Counted from the stretch's first letter, positions 53,470 through 62,413 are shown. The stretch: 64,000 bases of DNA from Paenibacillus montanisoli (GCF_003268025.1 NZ_QLUW01000003.1:372001-436000); one strand, 5' to 3'. Numbers and translations: made by a program. The notes: a model not told the origin generated them from the sequence alone.

Positions 53470-54110
53470 ATCAAGCGGTCATGAAACAATCCGGTCTCCG
53501 TTCTCTTCGGCTTGGGGTAGCCATCCTCTTTCACCCGGTGGACGCCTTCGAGGAGCTGCAGAAGAACAAGCATTTGATGTCGGCATTCGTGCTGATTCTA
53601 CTGACCCTATGCGTACGAATCGTTACGATCTACATGACAAGCTTCCATATCACCTCCCTGCAGACCGAATACGCGGACTTGAATTTGGAAATCATCCGGT
53701 TCGTCGTGCCGCTGATATCGGGAGTTATCGCTTGTTATTTGATTACGGCGATCATGGACGGCGAAGCTCATTTCAGCCAAATCTTGACGGCCATGTCCTA
53801 CGCCCTCATCCCGTATATCGTATTTGCGATTCCATTGGCTGCGATCTCCTTAGTGATTTCAAGAGGCGAGCTTGGCCTATACAACAGCTTGAATCTCCTA
53901 ATCTGGTTATGGGTCGCGCTGCTGATCTTCATCCAGTTGAAGGTGCTTAATGATTATTCCTTTAAGAAAGCGGTCGGCGTTCTCTTGTTGTCCGTGTTTG
54001 CTTTCATCACCTTCTGGGGAACGGTCGGCCTCGTCTTCTCCCTGACGAATCATGTCCTGCAATTCGTACGTGAAGTCGCAGTAGAAATTCGATACTTATG
54101 GGAGAATTAA
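53466..54110 (+). CDS. YIP1-family membrane protein
   Basis: A 214-residue protein starting at TTG 53466, inside the stop codon region of the NHL gene, with AGGAGG at 53452-53457. It has five or six hydrophobic segments: LMSAFVLILLTLCVRIVTIY, FVVPLISGVIACYLITAIMD, ILTAMSYALIPYIVFAIPLA and two more. The pattern of MDGEAHFSQILTAMSYALIP is that of bacterial YIP1/DUF1282 proteins. Their function in bacteria is not established. Its strict coupling to the NHL gene and its position between two permease pairs suggest an assembly or accessory membrane component of the transporter. Confidence 0.8.
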   Translation: MNQAVMKQSGLRSLRLGVAILFHPVDAFEELQKNKHLMSAFVLILLTLCVRIVTIYMTSFHITSLQTEYADLNLEIIRFVVPLISGVIACYLITAIMDGEAHFSQILTAMSYALIPYIVFAIPLAAISLVISRGELGLYNSLNLLIWLWVALLIFIQLKVLNDYSFKKAVGVLLLSVFAFITFWGTVGLVFSLTNHVLQFVREVAVEIRYLWEN

Positions 54111-54119
54111 GGGGGTACC

Positions 54120-56363
54120 ATGATTAAGAGACTAGCAAAACGAAGACTGTTCAATGCGGTTATTAGCTTAATCGTTGGGGCGCTTCTCCTCATAATCGCC
54201 TTACCGTCGCTGCAAAGCGCCGTAGCGCGCGCGCAGCAGGAATTGAAGCCGAAGAACGAGGTTGTGGAGGCGGCCGCCGACGAAACACCGGTCGAAGACG
54301 TACAGCCCGCGGAACAAACCGCATTCGAGAAAGTCGCGGAAACCGACCGCCTGGAGCTGTATTTCCGTTCTTCCGATTCCGCGATTGAAGTGAAGGATAA
54401 GAGCAATGGTTATACGTGGAAATCGGCCGTACCTCTCGAGGATGCGGCAACGGACGGGAATGATCTATGGACGGCCAGCAGTCAGTCCATCTTCCATCTG
54501 ACGTTCACGGACCCGAATCTGCCGGCGCTCGAAACGCAGGAAACCAACTCGATGCTCGAACAGCCGAAGATGACAGCGAAGGCTCTGAAGGACGGGATTT
54601 CCGTTCACTATGAGCTGCCTAGATTGCAAATCAGCTTCGATATGAGCTTTCAATTGAAAGGAAACGCCCTGGAGGTCACCGTCCCCGGCCAATCGATCAA
54701 AGAAGCCAAGAATAACTGGCTGATGGCGATAGCGCCGCTTCCGTTCTTCGGAGCGGCTGCGGACCATGAGAAAGGGTACGCCGTTTATCCCGATGGCCCG
54801 GGCGCGCTGTCGACCTTTAAGTCGAACCACCCGAGTTATTTGAATCCCTATCGCGCGAGCGTGTACGGTCCGGATACGATCACGTTCAGCAACTATCAGC
54901 GGCAGCAGAATGCGCTGCTGCCGATATTCGGCTTGAAGGTGAATGACAATGCGTTCCTGGGCATGATTACGAAGGGCGAGTATGACGCGAATATTCTCTA
55001 TTCCCCAAGCGGGTACTTAATTAATCTGAACCGGGTTTCTTCGGAGCTCGTCTATAGGCGCGAGTATGAAGCGGTCAAGAAGGACGGGAATTTGACCAAG
55101 AAGCCGGAGAAGGAGCTGCTCCGGGAAGACCACACCATCCGCTATGTATTCTTCAGCGGCGAGGAAGCGGATTACAGCCATATGGCCTCCGCATATCGGC
55201 AATATTTAGTCGACGAACAAGGGGTTGCTCCGCTCATCAAGAAGGGAGATCCGCTTCCGTTCGGGCTTGATTTGCTGATGGGCATTAAGGAAGGCCAGAT
55301 TCTGTTCGATCATTTCATTCCTACGACAACCTTCGAAGAAGCGCGGCAAATTATGGAGGATATGACGAAGCGGGGCGTAAATGCCATCTCTGCCAATCTG
55401 CTGGGCTGGACCGGCAGGGGGTATCTGGAATATCCATCCGGCTACAAACCATCAACGAAGCTAGGCGGGGTAAGCGGATTGAAGCAGTTAAGCGCTTATG
55501 CCAAAGCGAATAACTACCAGCTGTTTCTGCAGGACAATTATATCATGGCCTGGAAAGGAACCGACGGCTTCTCCACGCGCAGCGACGTCGTCGTCGGAGC
55601 GAATCATTTTGCGGTCACGGATCGTTACAGCGAGATGTTCTACTTGAATGCGGGCAAGCAAAATGAACGGTTTCAAGACAAGATGCTTGATCCGCTGAGC
55701 AAGCTGGATATTACCGGCATTAATTTCGACGGCATCGGATATATGGACTACTACGACTATAACAAGGATTATCCGCTGAATCGGGAAGGAACGGCCGCCA
55801 AGTGGCTGGAGATGATGGGCAAATCCAAGGATCAGTTCGGCGGAGCAGCCGCTATCGGGGGCAACGGATACACCATTCCGGCTTCGTCCCGTTTGTTCAG
55901 CATCCCGATGGAAGACAGCGGCTATTTCTTTACCGACGAAACGATTCCGTTCTACCAAATGGTCGTTCATGGGCTGATTCCTTACTCGGGCGACGCGCAA
56001 AATCTGTTCTACGATCCGCGTCTGCAGTTCCTGAAGATGGTCGAATACGGCTTCATGCCCTACTACCAATTTACGATGAATCACTCCGAGGATCTCAAGG
56101 ACACCTATTACAGCGACCTGTTCAGCTCATCCTACCACAACTGGGTCGATCAAGCGGTCGAACAATATAAAGAAATGAGCGGGAAGCTTCAGCCGGTGTG
56201 GTCCCAAACAATGAAGGAGCATCGCAAGCTGGAGAAGGACGTCTATGAGGTCGTTTACGAGGATGATACCCGCGTGATCGTCAATTATTCGCCGCGAGAG
56301 GTTAAGATCGATGATCTTATCATCCCGGATAAAGACTTTATCGTCGTACGGAAGGAGGGATAA
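54120..56363 (+). CDS. DUF5696 protein, putative exported glycoside-hydrolase-like enzyme
   Basis: 747 residues. A membrane or signal helix is at residues 9-29, then an acidic linker of about 35 residues. A beta-rich region covers about 70-380 (LYFRSSDSAIEVKDKSNGYT; YAVYPDGPGALSTFK). A probable TIM barrel follows at about 400-680, with ARQIMEDMTKRGVNAISANL, YQLFLQDNYIMAW, INFDGIGYMDYYDY with D537, and FSIPMEDSGYFFTDETIPFY. A small C-terminal beta region ends IPDKDFIVVRKEG. I recall the family as DUF5696, common in Paenibacillus transporter loci and uncharacterised. The beta domain-barrel order and the strand-end Asp recall alpha-galactosidase or GH101-like enzymes; catalysis is inferred. GGGGG precedes the ATG, 10 bases after the YIP1 gene. 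Confidence 0.75.
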   Translation: MIKRLAKRRLFNAVISLIVGALLLIIALPSLQSAVARAQQELKPKNEVVEAAADETPVEDVQPAEQTAFEKVAETDRLELYFRSSDSAIEVKDKSNGYTWKSAVPLEDAATDGNDLWTASSQSIFHLTFTDPNLPALETQETNSMLEQPKMTAKALKDGISVHYELPRLQISFDMSFQLKGNALEVTVPGQSIKEAKNNWLMAIAPLPFFGAAADHEKGYAVYPDGPGALSTFKSNHPSYLNPYRASVYGPDTITFSNYQRQQNALLPIFGLKVNDNAFLGMITKGEYDANILYSPSGYLINLNRVSSELVYRREYEAVKKDGNLTKKPEKELLREDHTIRYVFFSGEEADYSHMASAYRQYLVDEQGVAPLIKKGDPLPFGLDLLMGIKEGQILFDHFIPTTTFEEARQIMEDMTKRGVNAISANLLGWTGRGYLEYPSGYKPSTKLGGVSGLKQLSAYAKANNYQLFLQDNYIMAWKGTDGFSTRSDVVVGANHFAVTDRYSEMFYLNAGKQNERFQDKMLDPLSKLDITGINFDGIGYMDYYDYNKDYPLNREGTAAKWLEMMGKSKDQFGGAAAIGGNGYTIPASSRLFSIPMEDSGYFFTDETIPFYQMVVHGLIPYSGDAQNLFYDPRLQFLKMVEYGFMPYYQFTMNHSEDLKDTYYSDLFSSSYHNWVDQAVEQYKEMSGKLQPVWSQTMKEHRKLEKDVYEVVYEDDTRVIVNYSPREVKIDDLIIPDKDFIVVRKEG

Positions 56364-56365
56364 GC

Positions 56366-57235
56366 ATGAGCGGGCGAAGAGTGGGTTTGGAAAGGAAGAA
56401 AATGCTGGCCGGCTATGTGTATATCGCGCCATGGGCGATCGGCTTCGCATTGTTTATGTGTTATCCCTTGATCTATTCCCTTTGGCTAAGCTTTCATGAG
56501 GTCGTAGGCGTTGGAAACTTCGAGCTGGAATCGGTGGGCTGGGACAATTTCAACAAAGCTTTCGTTCTCGATACGCAGTTTATTCCGCTGTTTATCTCGG
56601 TCATTCAGGATGCCGTCATCAATACGCCGCTTATACTTGTGTTTTCGCTGTTTATAGCAATCCTGCTGAATCATAACATTAGAGGCCGCGCGTTCTTCCG
56701 AGCGGCATTCTTCCTGCCCGTGTTGATCGGCTCCGGCTTAGCGATGCAGCAGCTGCTGTATGCCGGCGTAGGCAAGGATACGCTGGTCAACGGGATCGGC
56801 GTTCCCGACGAAGTGTTTCTGTATATGGGACCGACGTTCTCTCAGATCGTCTTTGATATGTTAAGCCGGCTCACCATCATTTTCTGGAAGACGGGCGTGC
56901 AAATTTTGCTATTCTTGGCCGGATTGCAGGGCGTTTCCGTGTCGTTGTACGAATCCGCAAGATGCGACGGCGCAACCGAGTGGGAGATGTTCTGGAAAAT
57001 AACGCTGCCGCTCATGACGCCGATCATCCTGCTTAATCTGGTCTATACCTGCGTCGATTCGTTCACGGATATTAACAACAGGATGATGATTTATATCAAG
57101 GATACGGCCTTTACCAACATCCAGATGGGGTACGCTTCCGGAATGGGCTGGATCTACTTCATGTTCATCTTTATCCTGCTCATTCTCGTATTTGTTTCTA
57201 CCAGACGTTTGGTTGTGTATACAGGCGAAAAATAA
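56366..57235 (+). CDS. Sugar ABC transporter permease (MalF type), second pair
   Basis: A 289-residue permease that starts 2 bases after the DUF5696 stop, with its GAAGGAGGG site inside that gene. It has about six helices and the EAA loop SLYESARCDGATEWEMFWKI, and ends with a short basic tail. Having a second permease pair in one operon is unusual; it may form a separate channel or a mixed complex with the first pair. No binding-protein gene lies directly beside this pair. Confidence 0.92.
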   Translation: MSGRRVGLERKKMLAGYVYIAPWAIGFALFMCYPLIYSLWLSFHEVVGVGNFELESVGWDNFNKAFVLDTQFIPLFISVIQDAVINTPLILVFSLFIAILLNHNIRGRAFFRAAFFLPVLIGSGLAMQQLLYAGVGKDTLVNGIGVPDEVFLYMGPTFSQIVFDMLSRLTIIFWKTGVQILLFLAGLQGVSVSLYESARCDGATEWEMFWKITLPLMTPIILLNLVYTCVDSFTDINNRMMIYIKDTAFTNIQMGYASGMGWIYFMFIFILLILVFVSTRRLVVYTGEK

Positions 57236-57254
57236 TGCAGGAGGTGATATCCGC

Positions 57255-58244
57255 GTGAAGTCGATTCCGATTCCGAAGTCCGAGCAGGGCGTAACCGCCG
57301 TTAAGCAAGCAGCGGTCGGAAGCAAAGTGAAGGCGATCAGAAACCACAGCTTGGTAAGCCGGATAGGGAGCAAGAGCCGCTGGATCTCGCTGATCTATCG
57401 AACCTTCGTCTATGTCATTCTGATCGATTTGGCTTTCGTCTTTCTCTATCCTTTTATCTATATGGTTGCGACCTCGCTCAAGCATCCGGTGGATCTGATG
57501 GATTTTACGATCAAATGGATTCCGACGAGTCTAGCCTGGGAAAATTTCTATTACGGGATGAAAGGCTTGCAGTTCATGACGCACTTCAACAATTCGGCGC
57601 TGATCGCCGTCCTGAGCGTAATCGGCCAGGTGCTGTCGTGTTCCTTTATCGCGTATGGCTTTGCCCGAATTAAATTTCCCGGCCGCGAGTTCTTGTTCTT
57701 TATGTGCATGTTCACCATGATCATCCCGCCGCAGACGCTCATCGTGCCTCTATTCATGCAGTACAAAACGATGGGCTGGCTGGACAGCGTGCTGCCGCTG
57801 ATCGTGCCGTCCTTTTTCGGAAACGGGCTTCGGGGCGCGCTGTTCATCTTCATCTTCCGCCAGCTGTTCCGCGGTCTTCCATGGGAGCTAGAGGATGCTG
57901 CCCGCGTGGACGGATGCGGCAGCTTCAAGGTGTATTGGAAAATCATACTGCCGCTTACGCCGCCCGCTATCGTCGTCACGACGCTGCTGTCGCTCGTCTG
58001 GCATTGGAATGATTTCTTCGAGCCGTCGATTTACTTGACATCCGAAGAGAAATTTACGCTTCCGATGATGCTGCCGCGCCTCTACCAATCGCTGGATACG
58101 TTAACGGGCAGCAGCTTCGAGGTATTCAGCTTGCCCGTTGTTATGGCCGCTACGTTCATGGCTCTGCTTCCGATGCTTTTCGTTTATTTCTTCCTTCAGC
58201 GTTATTTCATTCAAGGCGTGGAGCGTTCGGGATTGGTCGAATAA
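57255..58244 (+). CDS. Sugar ABC transporter permease (MalG type), second pair
   Basis: About 329 residues from GTG 57255. The ribosome site AGGAGGTGATAT is nearly a full complement of the 16S rRNA end and excludes the earlier in-frame starts. A cytoplasmic N-terminal tail of about 45 residues precedes about six helices. The EAA motif is ELEDAARVDGCGSFKVYWKI and the end reads RYFIQGVERSGLVE. It completes the second pair and is the last gene of the tightly spaced transporter block. Confidence 0.92.
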   Translation: MKSIPIPKSEQGVTAVKQAAVGSKVKAIRNHSLVSRIGSKSRWISLIYRTFVYVILIDLAFVFLYPFIYMVATSLKHPVDLMDFTIKWIPTSLAWENFYYGMKGLQFMTHFNNSALIAVLSVIGQVLSCSFIAYGFARIKFPGREFLFFMCMFTMIIPPQTLIVPLFMQYKTMGWLDSVLPLIVPSFFGNGLRGALFIFIFRQLFRGLPWELEDAARVDGCGSFKVYWKIILPLTPPAIVVTTLLSLVWHWNDFFEPSIYLTSEEKFTLPMMLPRLYQSLDTLTGSSFEVFSLPVVMAATFMALLPMLFVYFFLQRYFIQGVERSGLVE

Positions 58245-58294
58245 GGAGCGGGATGCTAGGTTTGGCAATACATTCTTGATGTGGAGGTATAGAT

Positions 58295-59290
58295 ATGAAT
58301 AAAGTGCGCATAGGGTTCATTGGTACGGGAGGCATCGCAGGGTGGCATGCCCGGCAGCTGCTAGAGCTGACTGAGGCTGAAATCAAGGCGGTAGCCGATA
58401 CCAGCAGCGGGAACAGGGAAAAATTCCTTGAGAAGTTCAGCTTGAACGGTGTGCTGCAATTCTCGGATTATCAAGAGATGCTGGAGCAGGCGGATATCGA
58501 TGCCGTCGTGATTTGCTCCCCGCACACGCTGCATTTCGAGCAGGCGCAAGCCGTGCTCCGCAAAGGGCTGCACGTACTGATCGAGAAGCCGATGACCTGC
58601 TCGTCCGAGGAGGCGGAGCAGCTGATCCGGACCGCGGAGCAGTCGGGCAAAATCATGCAAGTTTCCTACCAGAGACATTTTCAGCCGGAATTCTTATATA
58701 TTCGGAATATGATCGCCAGCGGCGAAATCGGCAAAGTCACTTCGATTACGGCTGCGCTTTACCAGCAATGGCGGCAGGGAACGCCAGGCTCTTGGCGGGC
58801 AAACCCGGCGCTGTCCGGAGGCGGCTTTCTGATGGACTCGGGCAGCCACATTATCGATGTATTGCTGTGGACGACCGGACTTACGCCGATCGAAGTAAAG
58901 CCACAGCTGCATATGCACGGGGCGGACGTAGAGATCGATACGTTTACGTCGATTCGTTTCACGGAAGGAGCCGTTGCCGGCTTGAACTTGGTCGGTTATG
59001 CGCCATGCTGGCATGAAACCTTCGTATTCTGCGGAGAGAAAGGCGGCATCTTCTACGATAACGGAAAGATCACGCTGCGCCGCCTTGGACAAGAAGCGAT
59101 CGTGCCGGAGCTGCCGCAGCAGACGACCAATCAGGATAAAAGCTTCATCGATGCCATTCTCGGGCGGCACGAGGTGCTTGTTCCGGGCGAGTTTGCCTTG
59201 AAGGTCGTGAAGCTGTCGGAGATGATCTACCAGGCTGCCGGCTACGATCCGCTTGCAGACGCGGCATCGAAGGAAGAACAATCGGCTTGA
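58295..59290 (+). CDS. Gfo/Idh/MocA-family oxidoreductase
   Basis: A 331-residue NAD(P)-dependent sugar dehydrogenase-like protein. The Rossmann fold opens with VRIGFIGTGGIAGWHARQL, and the family Lys is in VLIEKPMTC. The C-terminal domain has a typical SGGGFLMDSGSHIIDVLLW segment, whose Asp and His are substrate-site residues. It oxidises or epimerises a sugar, sugar acid or inositol in the cytoplasm. TGGAGG lies 8 bases before the ATG, 50 bases after the last permease gene, and a terminator follows, so it is probably the last gene of the big operon and acts on the imported product. Confidence 0.9.
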   Translation: MNKVRIGFIGTGGIAGWHARQLLELTEAEIKAVADTSSGNREKFLEKFSLNGVLQFSDYQEMLEQADIDAVVICSPHTLHFEQAQAVLRKGLHVLIEKPMTCSSEEAEQLIRTAEQSGKIMQVSYQRHFQPEFLYIRNMIASGEIGKVTSITAALYQQWRQGTPGSWRANPALSGGGFLMDSGSHIIDVLLWTTGLTPIEVKPQLHMHGADVEIDTFTSIRFTEGAVAGLNLVGYAPCWHETFVFCGEKGGIFYDNGKITLRRLGQEAIVPELPQQTTNQDKSFIDAILGRHEVLVPGEFALKVVKLSEMIYQAAGYDPLADAASKEEQSA

Positions 59291-59300
59291 ATCCGGAACG

Positions 59301-59338
59301 AAAAGGCAAGCAGCGGGGCTCCGTTTGCTTGCCTTTTT
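59301..59338 (+). terminator. Rho-independent terminator
   Basis: AAAAGGCAAGC at 59301-59311 pairs with GCTTGCCTTTT, starting at 59327, plus inner CGG/CCG pairing, and ends in a T tract. It closes the transporter-dehydrogenase unit. Confidence 0.85.
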
Positions 59339-59359
59339 ACTATAGGGGGCGATGTCACG

Positions 59360-61240
59360 ATGATATTCGCACAGCGTTATATGATGCCAAATCTCGGTGA
59401 GTTGTTGCTTTCACGGGAGAATTATAAGCCGTATCCGACAATAGCGGAGCGTCGTCTATGGGACGACCTGCCGCAAAACCTCCGAGCCTACTGGATCAAT
59501 AAAGGCGCCGGAAAGCTTGGTCATGAATGGAATACCTTAACGGCCACCGCGTATATGGATTACAGCAGAACGGGAAATCGGGAAAGGTACGATACCGTTT
59601 CGTGGGAGAGAAGAGCGGCTCTGGCTTCATTGGTCATCGCGGAATGCATAGAGAACCAAGGGCGATTTCTGGATGACATCGTCAACGGAATCTGGTGCAT
59701 ATGCGAGGAAACCTTTTGGGGGATTCCCGGACACGGCTACATGATGAAGAGGAAGGACCCGCTGCCGGACGTATCGGAGCCCATTATCGAATTGTTCGCT
59801 TCCGAGACGGCGTCACTGCTCGCCTGGACGCATTTTTTGCTCCAATCCGAATTGGACGGCATAAGCGGGTTGGTTTGCGAGCGCATACGGCTTGAAGTCA
59901 GGAAGAGGATTCTTGATCCGTATTTGATACGGGACGATTTCTGGTGGATGGGCTTTAATCAGGAAAGGATGGTAAACAATTGGAATCCGTGGTGCAATGC
60001 AAATTGTCTATCGGCCTTCCTGCTCTTGGAGGACGATCGCGAACGCCGTGAAGAGGCGGTAATCAAGGCGATGCGCAGCTTGGACCAGTATATGGGCCGT
60101 CTCCATTCAGACGGAGGCTGCGAGGAGGGACCGAAGTATTGGATATACGCCGGAGGAATGCTGTTCGATGGCCTGGAGCAGCTTTACGGCATCTCGGCCG
60201 GCCAAATAAACGTATACGAAGAGCCTCTAATCAAACAGATCGGCCGTTACCTATATAAAGCTTTTATCGATGGTTCCTTTTATGTTAATTTTGCGGACAG
60301 TGCGCCTGCCGTTGAGATCCCTGCAGAGCTTGTCTATCGATATGGTCGGCGTATCGGCGATGAACGGCTTTCGGAATTGGGAGCACGGGTACTAAAAAAG
60401 AAACAGGAGGAAGCTACTGACATCGAGTTCTCCTCCATGTCCCGCCTATTGCCGGCGTTATTTCATTACGCGGAAGTCGAGCAATATACGGGAGAAGCTC
60501 CTTATCTTCGAGATGCATGGCTGGATGGCATTCAAATGATGGCGGCAAGAGAGAGACAAGGGTCGTCCAAAGGGTTATATCTCGCGGCTAAAGGCGGGCA
60601 TAACGATGAAAGCCATAACCACAATGACATCGGTCAATTCATCGTATACTGCAACGGTTCTCCGATGATTGTCGACCCCGGTGTTTTGACCTATACCTCG
60701 AAGTCTTTCTTTTCCGAGCGCTATACGCTATGGGCGATGCAATCCGGCTTCCACAACGTGCCTGTCGTTAATGGAATTCAACAAATGCATGGAAGACAAT
60801 ATCAAGCTAACGATGTCGACTATAGGCTTGATGATCAAGCTGCATCGTTATCGATGAACATCGCGGGAGCCTATCCGGATTTTGTCGGGATAAAAAGCTG
60901 GAAACGTACAATAAGTTTCAATCGTGGTTCGGATCCGTCTATCGAGATCAAAGACGAATTTCTTTTGCAGCAACGGACGGTTGATGTTATGTTGATTCTG
61001 ATGACGACTAGCCTTCCACAGGCTGAAGAGATCGGGAGTTATATCTTGCAAGATGAGAATCGCAATAGGGTAAGCATCCGCTATAACGGAGAACAGTATG
61101 CTGGATCGGTAGAGACCATTCCGCTTGAGGATGACATGATGCGGAAGGGTTGGGGAAATCAACTGTACCGGATTAAACTAAAATTAAAGAGTCCAATGGA
61201 TCAAGGCGAATGTGTCGTTCGAATAAATCGAATTCGTTGA
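59360..61240 (+). CDS. Heparinase II/III-family polysaccharide lyase-like protein
   Basis: 626 residues without a signal peptide. The N-terminal two thirds form a helical toroid with RMVNNWNPWCNANCLSAF and SLDQYMGRLHSDGGCEEGPK. The C-terminal third is the heparinase II/III beta domain. The GGHNDESHNHNDIGQF segment (H414 to N422) holds the conserved His and Asn residues of the active or metal site. Family members split uronic-acid-containing glycosaminoglycans or alginate-like chains by elimination. Cytoplasmic location suggests action on imported oligosaccharides, whose unsaturated products would suit the GH88 enzyme encoded at 9641. The gene is visibly more AT-rich than its upstream neighbours. 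GGGGGCGATG precedes the ATG. Confidence 0.87.
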   Translation: MIFAQRYMMPNLGELLLSRENYKPYPTIAERRLWDDLPQNLRAYWINKGAGKLGHEWNTLTATAYMDYSRTGNRERYDTVSWERRAALASLVIAECIENQGRFLDDIVNGIWCICEETFWGIPGHGYMMKRKDPLPDVSEPIIELFASETASLLAWTHFLLQSELDGISGLVCERIRLEVRKRILDPYLIRDDFWWMGFNQERMVNNWNPWCNANCLSAFLLLEDDRERREEAVIKAMRSLDQYMGRLHSDGGCEEGPKYWIYAGGMLFDGLEQLYGISAGQINVYEEPLIKQIGRYLYKAFIDGSFYVNFADSAPAVEIPAELVYRYGRRIGDERLSELGARVLKKKQEEATDIEFSSMSRLLPALFHYAEVEQYTGEAPYLRDAWLDGIQMMAARERQGSSKGLYLAAKGGHNDESHNHNDIGQFIVYCNGSPMIVDPGVLTYTSKSFFSERYTLWAMQSGFHNVPVVNGIQQMHGRQYQANDVDYRLDDQAASLSMNIAGAYPDFVGIKSWKRTISFNRGSDPSIEIKDEFLLQQRTVDVMLILMTTSLPQAEEIGSYILQDENRNRVSIRYNGEQYAGSVETIPLEDDMMRKGWGNQLYRIKLKLKSPMDQGECVVRINRIR

Positions 61241-61249
61241 CGAGGTGAC

Positions 61250-62266
61250 ATGATGGTCGAGGACCTCATTAAGGATTTGCTGCTAAGACAATATTCGCAG
61301 GCTGCGGAGGAGATCGAGTTGATTTCCTACAGCAGCAAAATGGTCTACAAGGTTCGTCTTGCGAACAAGAAAAATTATATTTTCGAGCTTTTCATGAAGA
61401 AGGACCAAGAGGACAGCACGTCAAACGAGGATAACGATAAATACTTTACGATGGAAGCAATCGTTTCCGAAGCGCGCATCCTCCATGTCTTGAAGGAGAA
61501 GGTTCCTGAGCTTAAGTGTCCATCCCCTATCGCAAATAAGGAAGGGAAATTGCTGTCATCCATTACCGTGAACGGAACAAGCTTGCCATGCTTGTTAAGA
61601 ACCTATATTGCCGGCGTTGAGCTGGTGAAGGGTTCGCCGGCATATGGTAAACAGGCTTACGATGCAGGAGTAGCAGCTGCGAAGCTCCACCATTGTTCGA
61701 TTCAACACATGCAGAGCGAATATAACAACAGGCCTGTCCACAGGCAGAGCTATGTACAAAACATCATCGAAACCCTGCGACGGGGTATCGCTGTCGGGAC
61801 GATTACGACAGCTCAATATACGATCGTGAAAGATGCGCTGGCCTTTATCAAACGAAGAATGGATGAGTTGGATCAAAGCCCGGACAATCTCGGCATCGTC
61901 CACACGGATTTGCGCGATGCGAACTTTCTGACTGACGGAGAAACCGTGATTCCGATCGATTTCGGGAGATGCGTCTACGGCTACCTTCTATACGACTTAG
62001 GAGAAATGTGCGCGCATATGGGAGGAGACACCAGCGATATTTTGCAAATCGTGAAAGGCTATCACTCGATACGACCGCTTAACCGGTATGATATCGTCAC
62101 CATCGAAGCATTCAAAATGCTGTTTATCTTGAGCGTTGTTGCGGAATTCATCTTACAGACGGACAATGCTTATGTTTACGATACGTTGGAAAAATTGACG
62201 GGGAAAGATCTGGTTCATCTGCTAAATGGTGAGCCTGTTATTGAAGGCATTAGAAGTATTTTGTAG
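61250..62266 (+). CDS. APH-fold phosphotransferase
   Basis: A 338-residue aminoglycoside phosphotransferase/choline kinase-fold protein. The catalytic loop is GIVHTDLRDANFL with D220, and the metal-binding Asp is D237 in VIPIDFGRCVYG. The N-lobe begins EEIELISYSSKMVYKVRLAN. It resembles SrkA/YihE and homoserine-kinase-like proteins more than antibiotic-resistance enzymes. It starts 9 bases after the lyase gene with GAGGTGAC and shares that gene's AT-richer composition, so the two are one transcription unit. A sugar or sugar-derived alcohol is the likely phosphate acceptor, but this is inference; I see no evidence for a resistance role. Confidence 0.82.
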   Translation: MMVEDLIKDLLLRQYSQAAEEIELISYSSKMVYKVRLANKKNYIFELFMKKDQEDSTSNEDNDKYFTMEAIVSEARILHVLKEKVPELKCPSPIANKEGKLLSSITVNGTSLPCLLRTYIAGVELVKGSPAYGKQAYDAGVAAAKLHHCSIQHMQSEYNNRPVHRQSYVQNIIETLRRGIAVGTITTAQYTIVKDALAFIKRRMDELDQSPDNLGIVHTDLRDANFLTDGETVIPIDFGRCVYGYLLYDLGEMCAHMGGDTSDILQIVKGYHSIRPLNRYDIVTIEAFKMLFILSVVAEFILQTDNAYVYDTLEKLTGKDLVHLLNGEPVIEGIRSIL

Positions 62267-62271
62267 CGAGG

Positions 62272-62304
62272 AAAACGGCGGCCTTCGTCATGGCTGCCGT
62301 TTTT
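62272..62304 (+). terminator. Rho-independent terminator
   Basis: Arms 62272-62283 and 62292-62302, with one mismatch, and a T-rich tail ending the lyase-kinase unit. Confidence 0.8.
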
Positions 62305-62413
62305 GTTTTGCTCCGCTTGGCATGCCAGTCCACTCACCTCCGATACGCGCTACGAAAAGTCATGCCGCTCATTCCCGAAATATCACGCATTAACAGGAAA
62401 TGCCAAGCTAACA

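Noticed and set aside
61250-62266. Aminoglycoside resistance gene
   Set aside because: The APH fold is present, but the sequence is closer to SrkA or homoserine-kinase-like proteins and it is cotranscribed with a polysaccharide lyase.
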